In this document: positions 21,096 through 32,113 of the stretch, piece by piece
Position numbering within the stretch: the stretch's first letter is position 1
How the letters are laid out: every line of letters starts with the position of its first letter
Assembly (NCBI GenBank): GCA_963383645.1
Contig: OY726569.1
Location: 75,920,135 to 75,984,134, forward strand
Length of the DNA stretch: 64,000 nucleotides
Source of the DNA: Muscardinus avellanarius
Lineage: Eukaryota > Chordata > Mammalia > Rodentia > Gliridae
Direction: 5' to 3'
The notes under the pieces: generated by a model
The model's input: the letters and a program-made list of their open reading frames with translations, nothing else
Told to the model about the DNA's origin: nothing
The model's database searches: none
Translations under genes and position numbers: made by a program

Positions 21096-23205
21096 AGATG
21101 ATAAAAGCAAATACTACTTGCTGAATTTAATAATAAGAATGGACGTTGGGAGTGAAAAAAGAGACTAAATATGGAATTAGTCTCCTGATTAATCACTGAA
21201 TTATTGAATTCTATGTACTAACTAACCTTAGAAAATAATGCCATTTCCCTAACTGACTAAGTAGCAGCTCACCTAGTCAGTTGTCATCCCTACTAGCATA
21301 AGTATGAATAGGAAATATTTGTACGAACATTTGGCCGTGGTAATCTAGATGAGTTATGAAATGGAATTCCATAATACTCCCCTTACGTTGACTAATATTA
21401 GGAGAACATTTCTAGAAGGGGTTGTTTATTCAAGGCAAATAAAAGATAAAAATGGTCCATCTCTTGATGAAAGTAACAGAGGGCACCTTAGTTTTTTAGG
21501 CACAAAGAAATATCTACTAATACTGTATTATAAGCTTTTCAGGAGGTCTGGGCAGTTACTTCTCAGTAATGATCATTGTAATTTCAGTTTTAACAAAGGT
21601 ATGGTTTCATGTATACTCTCCGTGTACACTTGCGTAACATTTCACTTGATAAACCAGTTCTGAGTGTCATAGCTGAAGCCCCCATGTCACCTGCTTCTCT
21701 TTACTTGGTTTCTTTAATGTGTTCTAAGCTTGAAAGGTGGTTGGATGATTGAGACAAATCTCTTGGTAGACTTTCAGACTTACCGGCCAAACTGTTTATT
21801 TTCTAAAGAGATGAGAAAACCATAGTACAAGGTTTTGGTCCTGATTTTAGTTTTTTTAGAGGAAATATTTTTTGACCAACACATATTTGGTGATTAACAG
21901 GAGAGAAAGAGTACGTTGGCTCACCTTCCAGTGAGGACTTGGTCAGTAAGGTTTAGTGTGGCTCAACAAAGGGGGAGGGATCACAGGGGGTGACGGGTGG
22001 TGGTGACTTAGTCACTCTTGATATGGGTAGAGTCACATCAAGCCTAGGGCTATCCTCTCTGAATAATCTGTTCTTAAAAAATTCTGTTGTAATTTCTAGA
22101 TTTATGGAAGTACTTGGATAGGTCCAGTAACATCACTGTACTTCATTGCCACCTTCTTGGGGCTGCTTTTTTGAGATAACACTCTACTCAATAGAATAAT
22201 TCACTTTTTTTCCAAACGTTAGAATTCTATGTTTTTGTCTTTGTTCTACATTTAGAATTTCAGTGTATATCTTAAATACTCACGCACATTCTGCCTTCGT
22301 GATTAAGGAACATTGTCTAAGGATTACTTCCTCTTTCTTTATGTGGACATCACATTCTTCGGCCTACTATTTGTTTTGTGTTGGTATTTTGGCGTAATCC
22401 TAACAAGTTCATTCAAGCAGTGGTTGAACTGAGGTTAAGTGGTATGATGGTTGTTTGGCAGGGTATGGTGTAAACACTTCTTTTTAAACATAGAATGGCC
22501 TGGGGTGCCTGTAATGTTCAATTGCATAATCACAGATTATGCTTTACAAACATAGGATTGAGTCCATGGGACACATACATCTTCAGCGAGAAATTGCTTC
22601 ATAGTGTGGAATCTGCCTAAAAAAAGCATAGCATCACCTTGAAGGTTGTCTTAGGCAAATAATATGTTAGGAACAGGTAAAGGTTACATTTCTTAAAATG
22701 CATTGTATATATCCATATTTTTGCGTTATCTTTTCCTCCCTCTTTCCTTTGATTCCCTTCCTCTTTCTGGTATTTTTGTGACTTAAAGTTGTTTTGCCAA
22801 AGGTACCCTGAGAAATAATTCACTCTCTAGAGACTGGGTGGAGTGGAGAGTCCTTCTATTTGAAATGACTGGTAACAGGTTTATTCAGGACAATTCTGTC
22901 TTGGATGTGAGTAACTGGGCTCCTGAGTAGTGTTTGAAAATAGTCTATGCTATGTGGACAGCTGAAAACTGCAGTAAAAGTCCTGTGATCCTGTGTTGGA
23001 AGGCCTCTGGGGGATACTATATATTTGCTGAGACTTCTGTGAATGTATTTGAAATAGAAAAGCTTTTACTTAATTGCAATTTGCATTACTTGTCAGGAAA
23101 TTGGATGTTCTTGGTATAGGATTATTTCTACAGTCTTAACTTCTACTGAATGTTTTTTATTGAGTGGCTTGTTCTTCAATATATAATTAGTTTTGGCATT
23201 TTGGA
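21096..23205. other. 2.1-kb block of unassigned DNA
   Basis: No interspersed repeat or exon recognised. A 104-codon plus frame (21349-21663) has no domain that I recognise. Confidence 0.45.
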
Positions 23206-23210
23206 ATTGT

Positions 23211-23295
23211 TTATATATATTTCTGATATATGTATATATATGTATTTATATATGTATGTATATATATGTGTGTGTGTATATATATATATATATAT
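23211..23295. repeat. (AT)n/(GT)n microsatellite
   Basis: TATATA, TGTATA and GTGTGT units running straight into the T run of the next SINE. Confidence 0.93.
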
Positions 23296-23506
23296 TTTTT
23301 TTTTCTTCTTCTGTGTTACTGGGGATTGAACCCAGAGACACTCTACCTCCAAGCTACAACCCCAGCCCTATTTTTTATTCTTTATTTTGAAGCAGGGTCT
23401 GTGTTGTGAAGGGCCTAAGTTGCTGAGGATGCCTGCGAACCACAATCCTCCTGTCTCAGCCACCCAAATGCTGGGATTAGAAGCATGCACCACCACTCCT
23501 GGCTTT
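23296..23506 (-). mobile_element. B1-ID SINE type 1
   Basis: TGTTACTGGGGATTGAACCC, CTCTACCTCCAAGCTACAAC, TTTATTTTGAAGCAGGG and the antisense B1 half ending CACCACTCCTGGC. Confidence 0.92.
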
Positions 23507-24512
23507 ACTTTTGATATATTTTATTCAGATTGATTTTATCTGTATACTTGTTAAGAGAAACCAAATTCAGTTAAAAGTATTTTCTTCACGGTGGTCCCAA
23601 AGCTGTAGATTTCCCTTTGGAGTATTAATTTTTGTCTTAGCAAAGTAATTATGTGCCAGGTTTAAATAGCAAGTAAAATAGAAATATAAGGCTTGAAAGA
23701 ACCTTTGCCATGTCTTTACTACCTCTCTCCATAGACAGCCATTTTCAAGGTTCTTTTTAGTTCTTTAGTTTTTTTTCCTGGAATTTGCTGACTTATATCT
23801 AAATAATATATTGTAACTTCTATAGCTTATGCTTATTTGCTTGGTTACTTTATTTTGTGTACTGGGGATTGAAACTAGGGCCTTGTGCATAAAACTTTTG
23901 TTTTCTTCTTATGGAAGACGAGGTGTTAGCTCCCTCTCCTCCCATCCCTCCCAGGGATAGTTTTGTCTAATTTTTGGTTAAGTTGTTCATATTTACACAT
24001 TACCATTGGAATACTGAAGACAGTGGCCATAGAGGAGTGGATGGTCATGTTCTCGTTTTCCAACTTTTCCCCTCTGAGATAGTGGTTACTTTGCTTTTAT
24101 TTTCTTAGCTTTCCATTTATCAGACATAAATTTTGCTTTGAACATTCTGGTAGAACTGTAAAAACTCTGTAGTCCCTGAAGCATATTTGAACACCCATCA
24201 GTTCTCACTTTCTCTTGGGACCACATCTCCCAAGCTTCTTGTCTTGCTGGTTTGTGGCTGCTTGTTTCCTGGCTTCTATGGAGATGCCTTTGTGGGACTT
24301 TTCTTTAAAGATTGTCTTGGGCTTCTCCTTTAGTGGATCTTCTTTTTTCTGGAATAAACTCTCTAAATATGTATGTATAAAATTCTTATTTTAGTTTATA
24401 TGTTAGTATAGATATATGTTAGTATAGTATTATATCTCTGTGTATATATCTATACAAATAGATCATACACTCACTCATACATCCACAAGTGGGATTTAAA
24501 ATAAAAGTTTAT
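23507..24512. other. Unassigned DNA with one ID fragment
   Basis: 23853-23905 reads TGTACTGGGGATTGAAACTA then GGGCCTTGTGCATAAAAC, an antisense ID fragment. The rest is unassigned. Confidence 0.5.
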
Positions 24513-24514
24513 TT

Positions 24515-24566
<52 letters not shown>
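24513..24566. repeat. (TTTC)n microsatellite
   Basis: About 13 TTTC units in the place of the antisense SINE tail that follows. Confidence 0.96.
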
Positions 24567-24567
<1 letters not shown>

Positions 24568-24762
24568 TCTTTTTTGGTGGTACTGAGGTTCCTGGAAGCC
24601 CTTTTACCTCCGGGCTATACTCTCAGACCTATTTTATACTTTTTTTTATATTTGGAAACAGGGTCTCTTAAGCCAGCATGGCTGGCTTCGAACCTGTGTG
24701 ATCCTCCTGTCTCTGCCTCCCAAGCGTGGGGATCACAGGCGTGCGCCACCACGCCTGGCTAA
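24567..24762 (-). mobile_element. B1-ID SINE type 3
   Basis: GGTGGTACTGAGGTTCCTGG, CTTTTACCTCCGGGC, linker TTTATATTTGGAAACAGGG and B1 half CGTGCGCCACCACGCCTGGC. AAGTTTATTTT and AACTTTATTTT on the flanks are a slightly mutated TSD. Confidence 0.94.
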
Positions 24763-25089
24763 AACTTTATTTTCTAATTTTTTGCTACTAGTATAAAGGA
24801 AAATATTTGATTTTTTTTTTTACGCCGTCTTGGTATCCTGCACTCTTGCTAAATTCGTCTGTTAGCTCTAGTCATTGTTTTATAGATTCTCTGAAGTTTT
24901 CTTTGTATATGACTGTATCATCTGTATTTTCTTCCTGATCCTTAAGTCTTATATTGCCGTACTGCAATGGCTAGGACCCCCGGTAAGTGTTGATCATAGA
25001 GTGGTGAAAGAGGCTTCTGGCCTTAATTTTCGTCTCTGGAAATAGTTCTGCCTGTTGCCTTTACATATTACGTTGGTGTTTCTAGTCAG

Positions 25090-25390
25090 CATTGTTGCCA
25101 CTGTGACCCAAATACCTGACATGCAAGCTTAGAGGAAGAGAGACGCACTCAGGTTCTGAAGATTTTAGTCTGTGTGTACCCGCTTCTGCTGGGCTGCAGG
25201 TCCTTGGGGTATCATGGGGGAGCAGCAAGAGAGGGGTGAGCACTTGGTCAGCTCATAGAAGCAGGGGGGTAAAAGAAGCAGAAAGCGGTGCAGTGGGAAG
25301 GCACAACACTGTCCTTGGCCATTCCCCCGTGGCCCTTCCCAGGCAGCCAAGTCCTGCCCCAACACAGCTGCCTTGAGTCTTCATGGGATC
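25090..25390 (-). mobile_element. LTR-like dispersed repeat, antisense
   Basis: CCACTGTGACCCAAATACCT, GACATGCAAGCTTAGAGG and GAAGCAGGGGGG-type segments resemble the antisense of a mammalian LTR whose sense end reads AATAAATCTTTCC (possibly ERVL-MaLR). The family name is tentative. It lies within the old L1. Confidence 0.4.
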
Positions 25391-25856
25391 CGGGGAACAT
25401 TGTAAATTCAAATCAGAACAGTTGGTTTCAGGCTTATTTAAAAAAGTTGTCCCTCAGTTTCAGGAAGTTCTCTCCTCTTTCTAGTATGTGGAGAGCTTTT
25501 GTCATGATGGCTGCTGAGTTTTATCAGATACCTTCTCTGTATCTATTGAACTGGTCCTGAGGGGGTTTCCTCTTTATTTTGATAATGTGGCATATTACAT
25601 GGGGTAGTTTTTCAAGTAAAAAGCCAGTCTTCCATTATTGAGAAGATACTTGCTCATGATGTTACTAAATTTGATTTGATAAAATTGTTACAGATTTTTG
25701 TGTCTATAAAGGACACTGGTAATTTTCATTTTTTGTAGTGTCTTTATTAGATTTTGATATAAGCATTATGCTAGCCTTATAAAATGAATTGGGCAGTGAT
25801 CCTTTGTTCCTTTGTACTCCTTTTTTCTGAAAAAGTTTGTGTAATATTGATGTATT

Positions 25857-26026
25857 TCTTTTTTTTTTTTTTTTTGGTGGTATTGGGCTTCCTGGAAGCC
25901 CTTCTACCTCTGGGCTACACTCCCAGACCTATTTTATATTTTTTTATTTGGAAACAGGGTCTCTGTTTCCAGCTGTCTCTGCCTCCCAAGCATGGGGATT
26001 ACAAGCGTGCACTACCACACTCAGTG
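25857..26026 (-). mobile_element. B1-ID SINE type 3 with internal deletion
   Basis: GGTGGTATTGGGCTTCCTGG and CTTCTACCTCTGGGC. After GGAAACAGGGTCTCTG it jumps to CTGTCTCTGCCTCCCAAGC, so about 40 bp of the B1 half are missing. Confidence 0.92.
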
Positions 26027-26198
26027 CATATTATTTCTTTTTTGAATGTTTGATAGAACTTACCAGTGAAACCATCCGGACTTAGAGGTTTTATTTTTGG
26101 AAGAGTTTTGATAGCATATTAAATTTTTAAAAAAGACATGGCTATTTTAGATTTTCTTATGTCAATTTTGGTAAGTTCTATTTTTAAGAAATTTATAG

Positions 26199-26405
26199 CC
26201 AAGCGTGGTGGTGCATGCTTGTAATCCCAGCATTTGGGAGGCCTGAGACCAGATGCTCGTGGTTCGCAGACAACCTCAGCTACTTAGTGAGACCCTCTGT
26301 AACTTAGTAAGACCCTGTTTCAAAATAAAGAATAAAAAGTAGGGCAGGGGGTGTAGCTTGGAGGTCGAATGCCCCTGGGTTCCATCCCTAGACCTACAGG
26401 GGGGA
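26199..26405 (+). mobile_element. B1-ID SINE type 1
   Basis: GCCAAGCGTGGTGGTGCATG, linker TTTCAAAATAAAGAATAAAA, ID half GGAGGTCGAATGCCCCTGGG and end CCCTAGACCTACAGG. Confidence 0.93.
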
Positions 26406-26744
26406 AAAATACACTGCATGTAAATTGAATTTACCGACATAAACTTCCATATTATTTTCCCTTATTTTACATGTCTGTGGAATCTCAACAGATGTTTTCC
26501 CCAAAATTTCTAATACTGATGATTTGTAAAGTTTCATCTCTTTTTTATTCGTTTTACTAGAAATTTGTTAGTTGATTCTTTTAAAGAGCCTGCTTTTGAC
26601 TTTGTTCATTTGTTTTTTATTTTCTTGTCAGCTTGTTTTATATTTCATCTACTTCGTCTTTATTCTATTTTTTCAAGCCCTCTTTTTTAAGTTCATCATG
26701 ATAATCTTTATTTGTTTTCTTTATTAAGCATTTCAAAATATTTT

Positions 26745-26848
26745 TCTTTTGTGGTACTAGGGGGATTGAACCCAGGGGCTTTCTACCTCTAAACTACACT
26801 CCTAGCTCCTTTTAAACATTTTTGTTTTGGAACAAGGTCTTACTGAGC
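26745..26848 (-). mobile_element. B1-ID SINE type 1, mostly ID half
   Basis: GTGGTACTAGGGGGATTGAA, CTTTCTACCTCTAAAC, linker TTTTGGAACAAGG and only the first bases of the B1 half. AGCATTT on both sides (26727, 26843) may be its TSD, making this a 5'-truncated insertion. Confidence 0.85.
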
Positions 26849-27017
26849 ATTTACACAAACTTATCAAAGCCAATCGCTTTGCTGAGCAGGGCAAGATAGG
26901 GATGGAGAGGGCGTAGGGTGGGAACTGGGGGAGGACTCGGAGAGCCCTGCACATGTATATCTCTATCCTCCTGAACTGTATCAGATGTATGATTATAATG
27001 CAAAATAAATAAAAAGT
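26849..27017 (+). mobile_element. Unidentified polyadenylated 3' end
   Basis: A 170-bp segment ending GATTATAATGCAAAATAAA then TAAAAAG. It has a purine-rich part (GGATGGAGAGGGCGTAGGG) like an L1 3' UTR, but I cannot assign a family. Confidence 0.35.
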
Positions 27018-27050
27018 AATTCTTATATTCACCCCAATTACAAAATGTTC

Positions 27051-27277
27051 TGTAAACACTTCTTTTTTTTTTGTTTTTGGTGGTACTAGGGTTCCTGGAA
27101 ACCCTTTTACTTCTGGGCTACACTCCCAGACCTATTTTATATTTTTCTTATTTGGAAACAGGGTCTCTGAAGCCAGTGTGGCTGGCTTTGAACCTGCGTG
27201 ATCCTCCTGTCTCCGCCTCCCAAGCCTGGGGATTACAAGCCTTCGCTCCAGTGCGCCCGGCTGTAAACACTTCTTTT
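27051..27277 (-). mobile_element. B1-ID SINE type 3 with perfect 16-bp TSD
   Basis: TGTAAACACTTCTTTT is at 27051-27066 and 27262-27277. The body reads GGTGGTACTAGGGTTCCTGG, TTTTACTTCTGGGCTACAC, TATTTGGAAACAGGGTCTC and the antisense B1 half. Confidence 0.95.
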
Positions 27278-27291
27278 AAACCCCCCCTTCC

Positions 27292-27378
27292 CCCCCCATG
27301 GTGTTGGGGATTAAACCTAGGGCCTCCTCTATACTAAATCAGGGCTCTGCGGCTGAGCTACAACATTGGCTGGGTATG
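27292..27378 (-). mobile_element. ID element, older
   Basis: CATGGTGTTGGGGATTAAAC, CTAGGGCCTCCTCTATACTA and GCTGAGCTACAACATTGGC: antisense ID monomer with the CGCTTGCC-type anticodon region mutated. Confidence 0.75.
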
Positions 27379-28201
27379 TTTTTTTTTCTTTGCCATTTGA
27401 CTAAAAATATTTTCTAATTTCCTTTTGACCTAATTTTTGATGGATGAACTCTTTCAAGGTCTGTTGTTGAATTTATATTCACTTGGGATTTAACTAGATA
27501 TTTTCATTATTGATTTCTAGTATAACTTATAGTCTGAGAATATATTTTGTGGAATTTTAGTTCTTTTAGATTTTTACTGAGACTTATTCATAGCACATCA
27601 TGTATTCTGTCTTGGTTAAGTCCAACATGAACATTTAAAGAAGATATATGTATGTCATTTAGTTGTTACATTTGCTCTGAATCTCTGAATGTCACCCAGG
27701 CAAGGCAGTTGACCATGCTGTTTGGATCTTGTCAATCTTTCCTTCCCCCACCTTTTTGTCTAATCTCAGTGACTGAGATGAGATATTGAGATCTACTATG
27801 ACTATGTCTTTGTCCTTCCATTAATTGTGTGTATTTTTGTCTCATGCATTTCGGGATACAGACACATTGATAACTACCATGTCTTCATGATGAATTGCCC
27901 CTTTTACAGTTGTGAGATGTTCTCTTTCTCTGTAATATTAAAGCTTTGTGTATGAGATAGAGTTTGTCTCTTCTGGACATCAGGATAGCCCAGGCCATTG
28001 CATCTGGGGTCCTGCTTTGATCTAGTGCTTCTCATTTCCTGCCTTGTGTCTTAACACCTCAGTTTCCTGTCCTTGCTGGCGTTCTGCATCACGAATAAGC
28101 TTTCCCCTGGTGACTTCCTCCCCTTGTCCTCCACAGTTAGGCTTCAGCTTCCCCTAGTTTGCTAAATCAGTTTCCAGTTATACATTTCTTTTTCAGCTTT
28201 T

Positions 28202-28393
28202 AGAATTTTGTTGTTAGAGCCGGGCACACTTGTAATCCCAGTGCTTGGGAGGTTGAGACAGGAGGATCACACAGGTTCGAAGCCAGCCTCAGCTACTCTC
28301 AGCAACTCAGTGAGCTCCTGTTTCCGAATAAAATAGAAAATAGGCCTGGGAGTGTAGCCCAGAGGTAGAAAGCCTTTGGGTTCCACCCCCAGC

Positions 28394-28438
<45 letters not shown>

Positions 28439-28445
28439 TTTTGTT
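28202..28445 (+). mobile_element. B1-ID SINE type 2 with (CA)n tail and 11-bp TSD
   Basis: AGAATTTTGTT is at 28202-28212 and 28435-28445, enclosing the SINE and its CA repeat. The linker is TTTCCGAATAAAATAGAAAA and the ID half GTGTAGCCCAGAGGTAGAAA. Because the TSD lies outside the repeat, the CA tract belongs to the SINE tail. Confidence 0.94.
28394..28434. repeat. (CA)n microsatellite as SINE tail
   Basis: About 20 CA units between AGCA and the right-hand TSD. Confidence 0.97.
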
Positions 28446-28761
28446 ATGTCTCATATGCTATTATCTTTTCTCTCATTTTTCGTTTGTGTTATTTTCTTCA
28501 TTGCCATTTGGAGAGAAGAGATATAAGTATCATTCACTTAATATCCTATAGGGGCTTTTTAGCTTATTTGTACTACAGTTTTTAATTGACATGTATTATT
28601 GGTAAACTCATCTGTAGGATAAAATACACTAATTCCATGTTATCTTTCACTGTAAATAGAAAAATAAAACATGTGTGGCATCCATTATATTTTTGTGATT
28701 TGAAAACATCTTTTCTGCTATAGATTTAATTTACATTAGAAACTCTTAGTGGTATTTACTT

Positions 28762-28763
<2 letters not shown>
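28446..28763. other. Unassigned AT-rich DNA
   Basis: Nothing recognised. Confidence 0.45.

Positions 28764-28797
<34 letters not shown>
28764..28797. repeat. (GT)17 microsatellite as SINE tail
   Basis: Uninterrupted GT repeat next to the antisense ID end. Confidence 0.97.
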
Positions 28798-28799
<2 letters not shown>

Positions 28800-29006
28800 A
28801 TGCGCACGTACTGGAGATGGAACCCAGGGGCATTCTACCTCTGAGCTACACCCCCAGCCCTATTTTTTATTTTTTTATTTTGAAGCAGAGTCTCAATGAA
28901 TTGCAAAGGGCCTCACTAAGTAGCTGAGACTGTCCGAGACCCTTGACCTCCTTTCTCAGCCTCCCAAATGCTGGGATTACTAGGGTGTGCCACCACGCCC
29001 AGCTGT
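28798..29006 (-). mobile_element. B1-ID SINE type 1
   Basis: CGTACTGGAGATGGAACCCA, CATTCTACCTCTGAGC, TTTTGAAGCAGAGTCTC and the antisense B1 half ending GTGCCACCACGCCCAGC. Confidence 0.93.
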
Positions 29007-30164
29007 TGTCTGCTTTCTTTGTGCTTCCTTTAGTAGGCATTGAGCAGTACTTTAGACATTTTTTTTTTAAATTTTACAACGTATATATAGTATTCTTTTT
29101 TTGTTATTGAGGCCAACAATTACATGAAATATAGTAAATGATTAACAGTTTTTTGTATTTTGAGTTTTTTGTTACTTATATTCTTTTAAGTGCTTTCTCT
29201 TTTGAAAATGAGCACATTAAGCTTGTTGAATAGAAATTGCCTTGACCCAGGATTAAAAAGCCACTGAGTTATTACCATTTAATCTGGGTGAGTCATTCAA
29301 GTACACCACCCATTTCTTTAGCTAGAAATGGGAAATGTAAACTTTATGGTTGTTAAGGGCATCTTCCTTATAACATAATAGATAGGAAAGTGTTAAAAAA
29401 GTTATAAAATAGGATATATCCTGTAAGGTGATGTATTGACTAATTAAAATACCCTTGGGTACTTAAGAACAAAGCTTTTTGTGTTTGTGCTCTTTGGTAA
29501 TGGAATGCTTCTTGTTAATAGCTTTTATTGCATATTCTTTGTGGGGTAAAACTTGTTCTGTGCTTTGTAAACAGTGCTTATTTCCTAAGTCCATCATAGC
29601 TCAGATTCAGTCATGTACAAAGGTGGAGCACACGTGGCCACACTGTTGTACCTACAGGATGCTCAGAAACTTACAGGCCTCTGAATTGTTCCATGTCCAG
29701 CCTGGTATTTCAGGATTCCCAGAGACTCTTTTTAAGTGCCTGTGTTGTTATTGACTTTGTATCTTGAGGTGAGATGTCCTCTGTTTCTAGCATGCCAGCT
29801 CCATTTAGCGTCTAATAAAATAAGATACAGTTTGATTAAAGGTTTTTGAATGGGAGAGTAGAACAAATTGAAAATTTTGTGCAACACCAGAGATATAGGG
29901 CCTTGGACAGCAAAGAAATAATCTCAACTAGAATAGGGATATATGGCTACTTTACAGTGCTTTTAAATATAGCCCTGTTTGATCTCTTACTCACCACAGT
30001 ACTTTAATGTTATCATTATAATCAGGCATGAATTTGACACTTGAAGACCAAGCATCTAAGTACTAGCAGCTTAGCAACACTCATGTGCTGTTCATGGAAG
30101 CCTCTTTAAGCGTGTTTCAAAAATAAGGAAAACAGAAATCTTCCCGCTCTTAATTGAGTAAATA
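29007..30164. other. 1.2-kb block of unassigned DNA
   Basis: No exon or repeat recognised. The 91-codon plus frame at 29479-29754 has no family resemblance. Confidence 0.45.
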
Positions 30165-30417
30165 GTTGTCTCAGTCAACCGTCTCCCTGTTATAATCCCA
30201 AACAACTGACCACACAAATTAGAGGATGGAGGATTTATCTGCTTAGTTTTTTGGTGATTTCGGGTTTAGTCCTTGTGAGGCTGGGGATTGTGGATCTTGG
30301 CCTGGTGGCTGGAAGCAGAGGGAGGGAGAAACCAAGACCCTGCTCTCACATTTTAAGAAACCCAAAGCAAGAGAGTGTAGCCAAGCAAGGGGATTCAGAG
30401 ACACGAGCACAATCCTG
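30165..30417 (-). mobile_element. LTR-like dispersed repeat, antisense
   Basis: TAGAGGATGGAGGATTTATC and GGTGGCTGGAAGCAGAGGGA match the same repeat type as 25090-25390. Together with the opposed copy at 30781-31110 it forms a loose inverted pair around a SINE. Confidence 0.42.
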
Positions 30418-30600
30418 TTGGGGCCTGGTGCTGCATGACTACAATCCCAGTACTTGAGAGGCTGAGACAGGATGATGTCAGGTTTGAAGGACAGCCTGAA
30501 CAAGTGGTGACACTCTCATCAACCTAGCGAGAACTTGTTAAAAAAAAAATAGTCTGTGGGTGTAGCTCAAAGTTAGAATTTCCAGTACCACCAAAACATG
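30418..30600 (+). mobile_element. B1-ID SINE type 1, diverged
   Basis: GGCCTGGTGCTGCATGACTA, CAATCCCAGTACTTGAGAGG and an ID half GGGTGTAGCTCAAAGTTAGA that has lost its middle part before TTTCCAGTACCACC. Confidence 0.85.
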
Positions 30601-30735
30601 CACACGTACTCACACACAAAATAAAACAAAATACCCCAGCATAATCTCTAAGGCCACATCCTCAGGGATCCACTCTTAGAGTAGATATAAAAGTAGATAT
30701 AAAGTATTCCCTAAGAAGCTCATTTATTAATATTT

Positions 30736-30780
30736 AGGCTTGATATGGTGGCGTCGTAAGGGCCGTAATCTCAGCGTTGG
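30736..30780 (+). mobile_element. B1 5' fragment
   Basis: GGCTTGATATGGTGGCGTCG then GTAATCTCAGCGTTGG: the first ~45 bp of a B1 half. Confidence 0.55.
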
Positions 30781-31110
30781 ATAAGTCCATTGTATGGGTG
30801 TGGCTGAAGGAGGTGTTCTTTGGGCTGTGGTCTTGGGATTATAAAGTTTCTTCCTCTCTCTGTTTGCTCTCTTGCTTATGGCCTCCAAGATATGAGGAGC
30901 ACAGCCCATGTGCTTTCCCTTTCTCTACCTCACGCTGCCATGCTCAGAGATCCTCAGTCCCAGGCCTCCCATGGCTTGAGCCCAAGACCCTAAGAGAGTA
31001 AATCTTCCCACTCAGTGATGTGGTGGGCCTTTAGATTATGGCTGTGAGAATGCTGATGGGTGCACTTGCCTTCTGACCACGCCCACCAGGTCACCACACA
31101 GAATCCATTA
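30781..31110 (+). mobile_element. LTR-like dispersed repeat, sense
   Basis: CTTCCTCTCTCTGTTTGCTC, GGCTTGAGCCCAAGACCC and AGAGAGTAAATCTTCCCACT correspond to the sense 3' part of the repeat type seen antisense at 30165-30417. Family tentative (ERVL-MaLR type). Confidence 0.42.
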
Positions 31111-31428
31111 CTGTGGATTTAGCTACTGATGTATTTGTACTCCTGTGACTTAACTGTATCAACTCTGAGATGAATGCACTTGATGCAGGAGCTTTTCATG
31201 GGACATTGTGTATGTAACCATCACAACAGGAAGAAATGGAATATTAATGATTCTTGTTACTAGTATAACACAGTTGGTGTTGGGACAAAACACTTATTTG
31301 ATATATAACTTATGCAATGAGTTTGGAATTCTCTCCTCCCCATCTAGTGTATTTGTAAGAAAGTAGATATAGAGGAAATGCTATTTTATAGTGGTTTTGT
31401 CGATTCTAAGATAATTGTAATTGAGACA
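31111..31428. other. Unassigned non-repeat DNA
   Basis: Nothing recognised. Confidence 0.4.
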
Positions 31429-31672
31429 TTAGAAATAATAATTATTTATTTTTTTTTTGCAGTATTAGGCATGGAACTTGGGCATTCTATCTCTGAGCTA
31501 CACTCCCATCCCTCTTCTTTTTTTAGTCTTTTATTTTTTGAAATGGTGTCACGAAGTTGCAAAGGGCATTGCTAAGTAGCTGAGGCTGTCCACGAATTAC
31601 AACTCTCCGGTCTCCACCTCCTGAATGCTAGGATTACAAGCATGCACCACCACACCTGGCCTTAGAAATAAT
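31429..31672 (-). mobile_element. B1-ID SINE type 1 with 11-bp TSD
   Basis: TTAGAAATAAT is at 31429-31439 and 31662-31672. The body reads GCAGTATTAGGCATGGAACT, CATTCTATCTCTGAGC, a pyrimidine-rich linker and the antisense B1 half ending CACCACACCTGGC. Confidence 0.93.
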
Positions 31673-31819
31673 TTTTTTTAAAGAGAAAGAATAAAGTTAT
31701 ATAACTCTGACTTTTTATATTTGTTGACAAAAGGTATTCTTAGCTTTATTCCTTGAAAAAGATCACATGGATTTTGATATTTAGGAGTTATTCTATTTCA
31801 TTACCTTTTCTTAATATCT

Positions 31820-32033
31820 TAGCCTGGACTTGGTGGTGCACACTTGTAATTTTAGTACTTGGAAGGCTGAGACAGGAGGGTTGTGTAAGTTCTAAGCCAG
31901 CCTTAGCTACTTAGTGAGGCTCTCAGCAAGTTGGTGGGACCCTATTTCCAAATAAGATAGAAAAAAAAAATAGGTCTGGGAGTATAGCCTGGAGATAGAA
32001 AGCCCCTGGGTTCCATCCCCAGCACCACGCGTG
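31820..32033 (+). mobile_element. B1-ID SINE type 2
   Basis: GCCTGGACTTGGTGGTGCAC, linker TTTCCAAATAAGATAG and ID half GAGTATAGCCTGGAGATAGA with GGGTTCCATCCCCAGCACC. The tail is the CG/CA tract that follows. Confidence 0.93.
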
Positions 32034-32043
32034 CGCGCGTGCA

Positions 32044-32095
<52 letters not shown>

Positions 32096-32113
32096 AGCAC
32101 AAACACACACACA
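32027..32113. repeat. (CG/TG)n(CA)n alternating purine-pyrimidine tract
   Basis: Begins ACGCGTGCGCGCGTGCACGC and continues as about 20 CA units. CpG-containing alternation is the classic Z-DNA-prone pattern. It sits at the tail of the type 2 SINE. Confidence 0.96.

Larger units (their letters stand above)
24790..28030 (-). mobile_element. Ancient L1 ORF2 remnant, interrupted by SINEs
   Basis: Read antisense, the block follows the L1 ORF2 order. Successive plus-strand landmarks are TTGGTATCCTGCACTCTTGC (24830), TATCTATTGAACTGGTCC (25539), TTGATAATGTGGCATATTAC (25579), AGCATTATGCTAGCCTTATA (25761), TTACCAGTGAAACCATCC (26059), CTTTTGACCTAATTTTTGAT (27423) and GATGAATTGCCCCTTTTACA (27888). These correspond to the reverse transcriptase region and the part upstream of it. 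No open frame survives. Type 1 and 3 SINEs, an ID element and an LTR-like piece have inserted into it. Confidence 0.7.
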
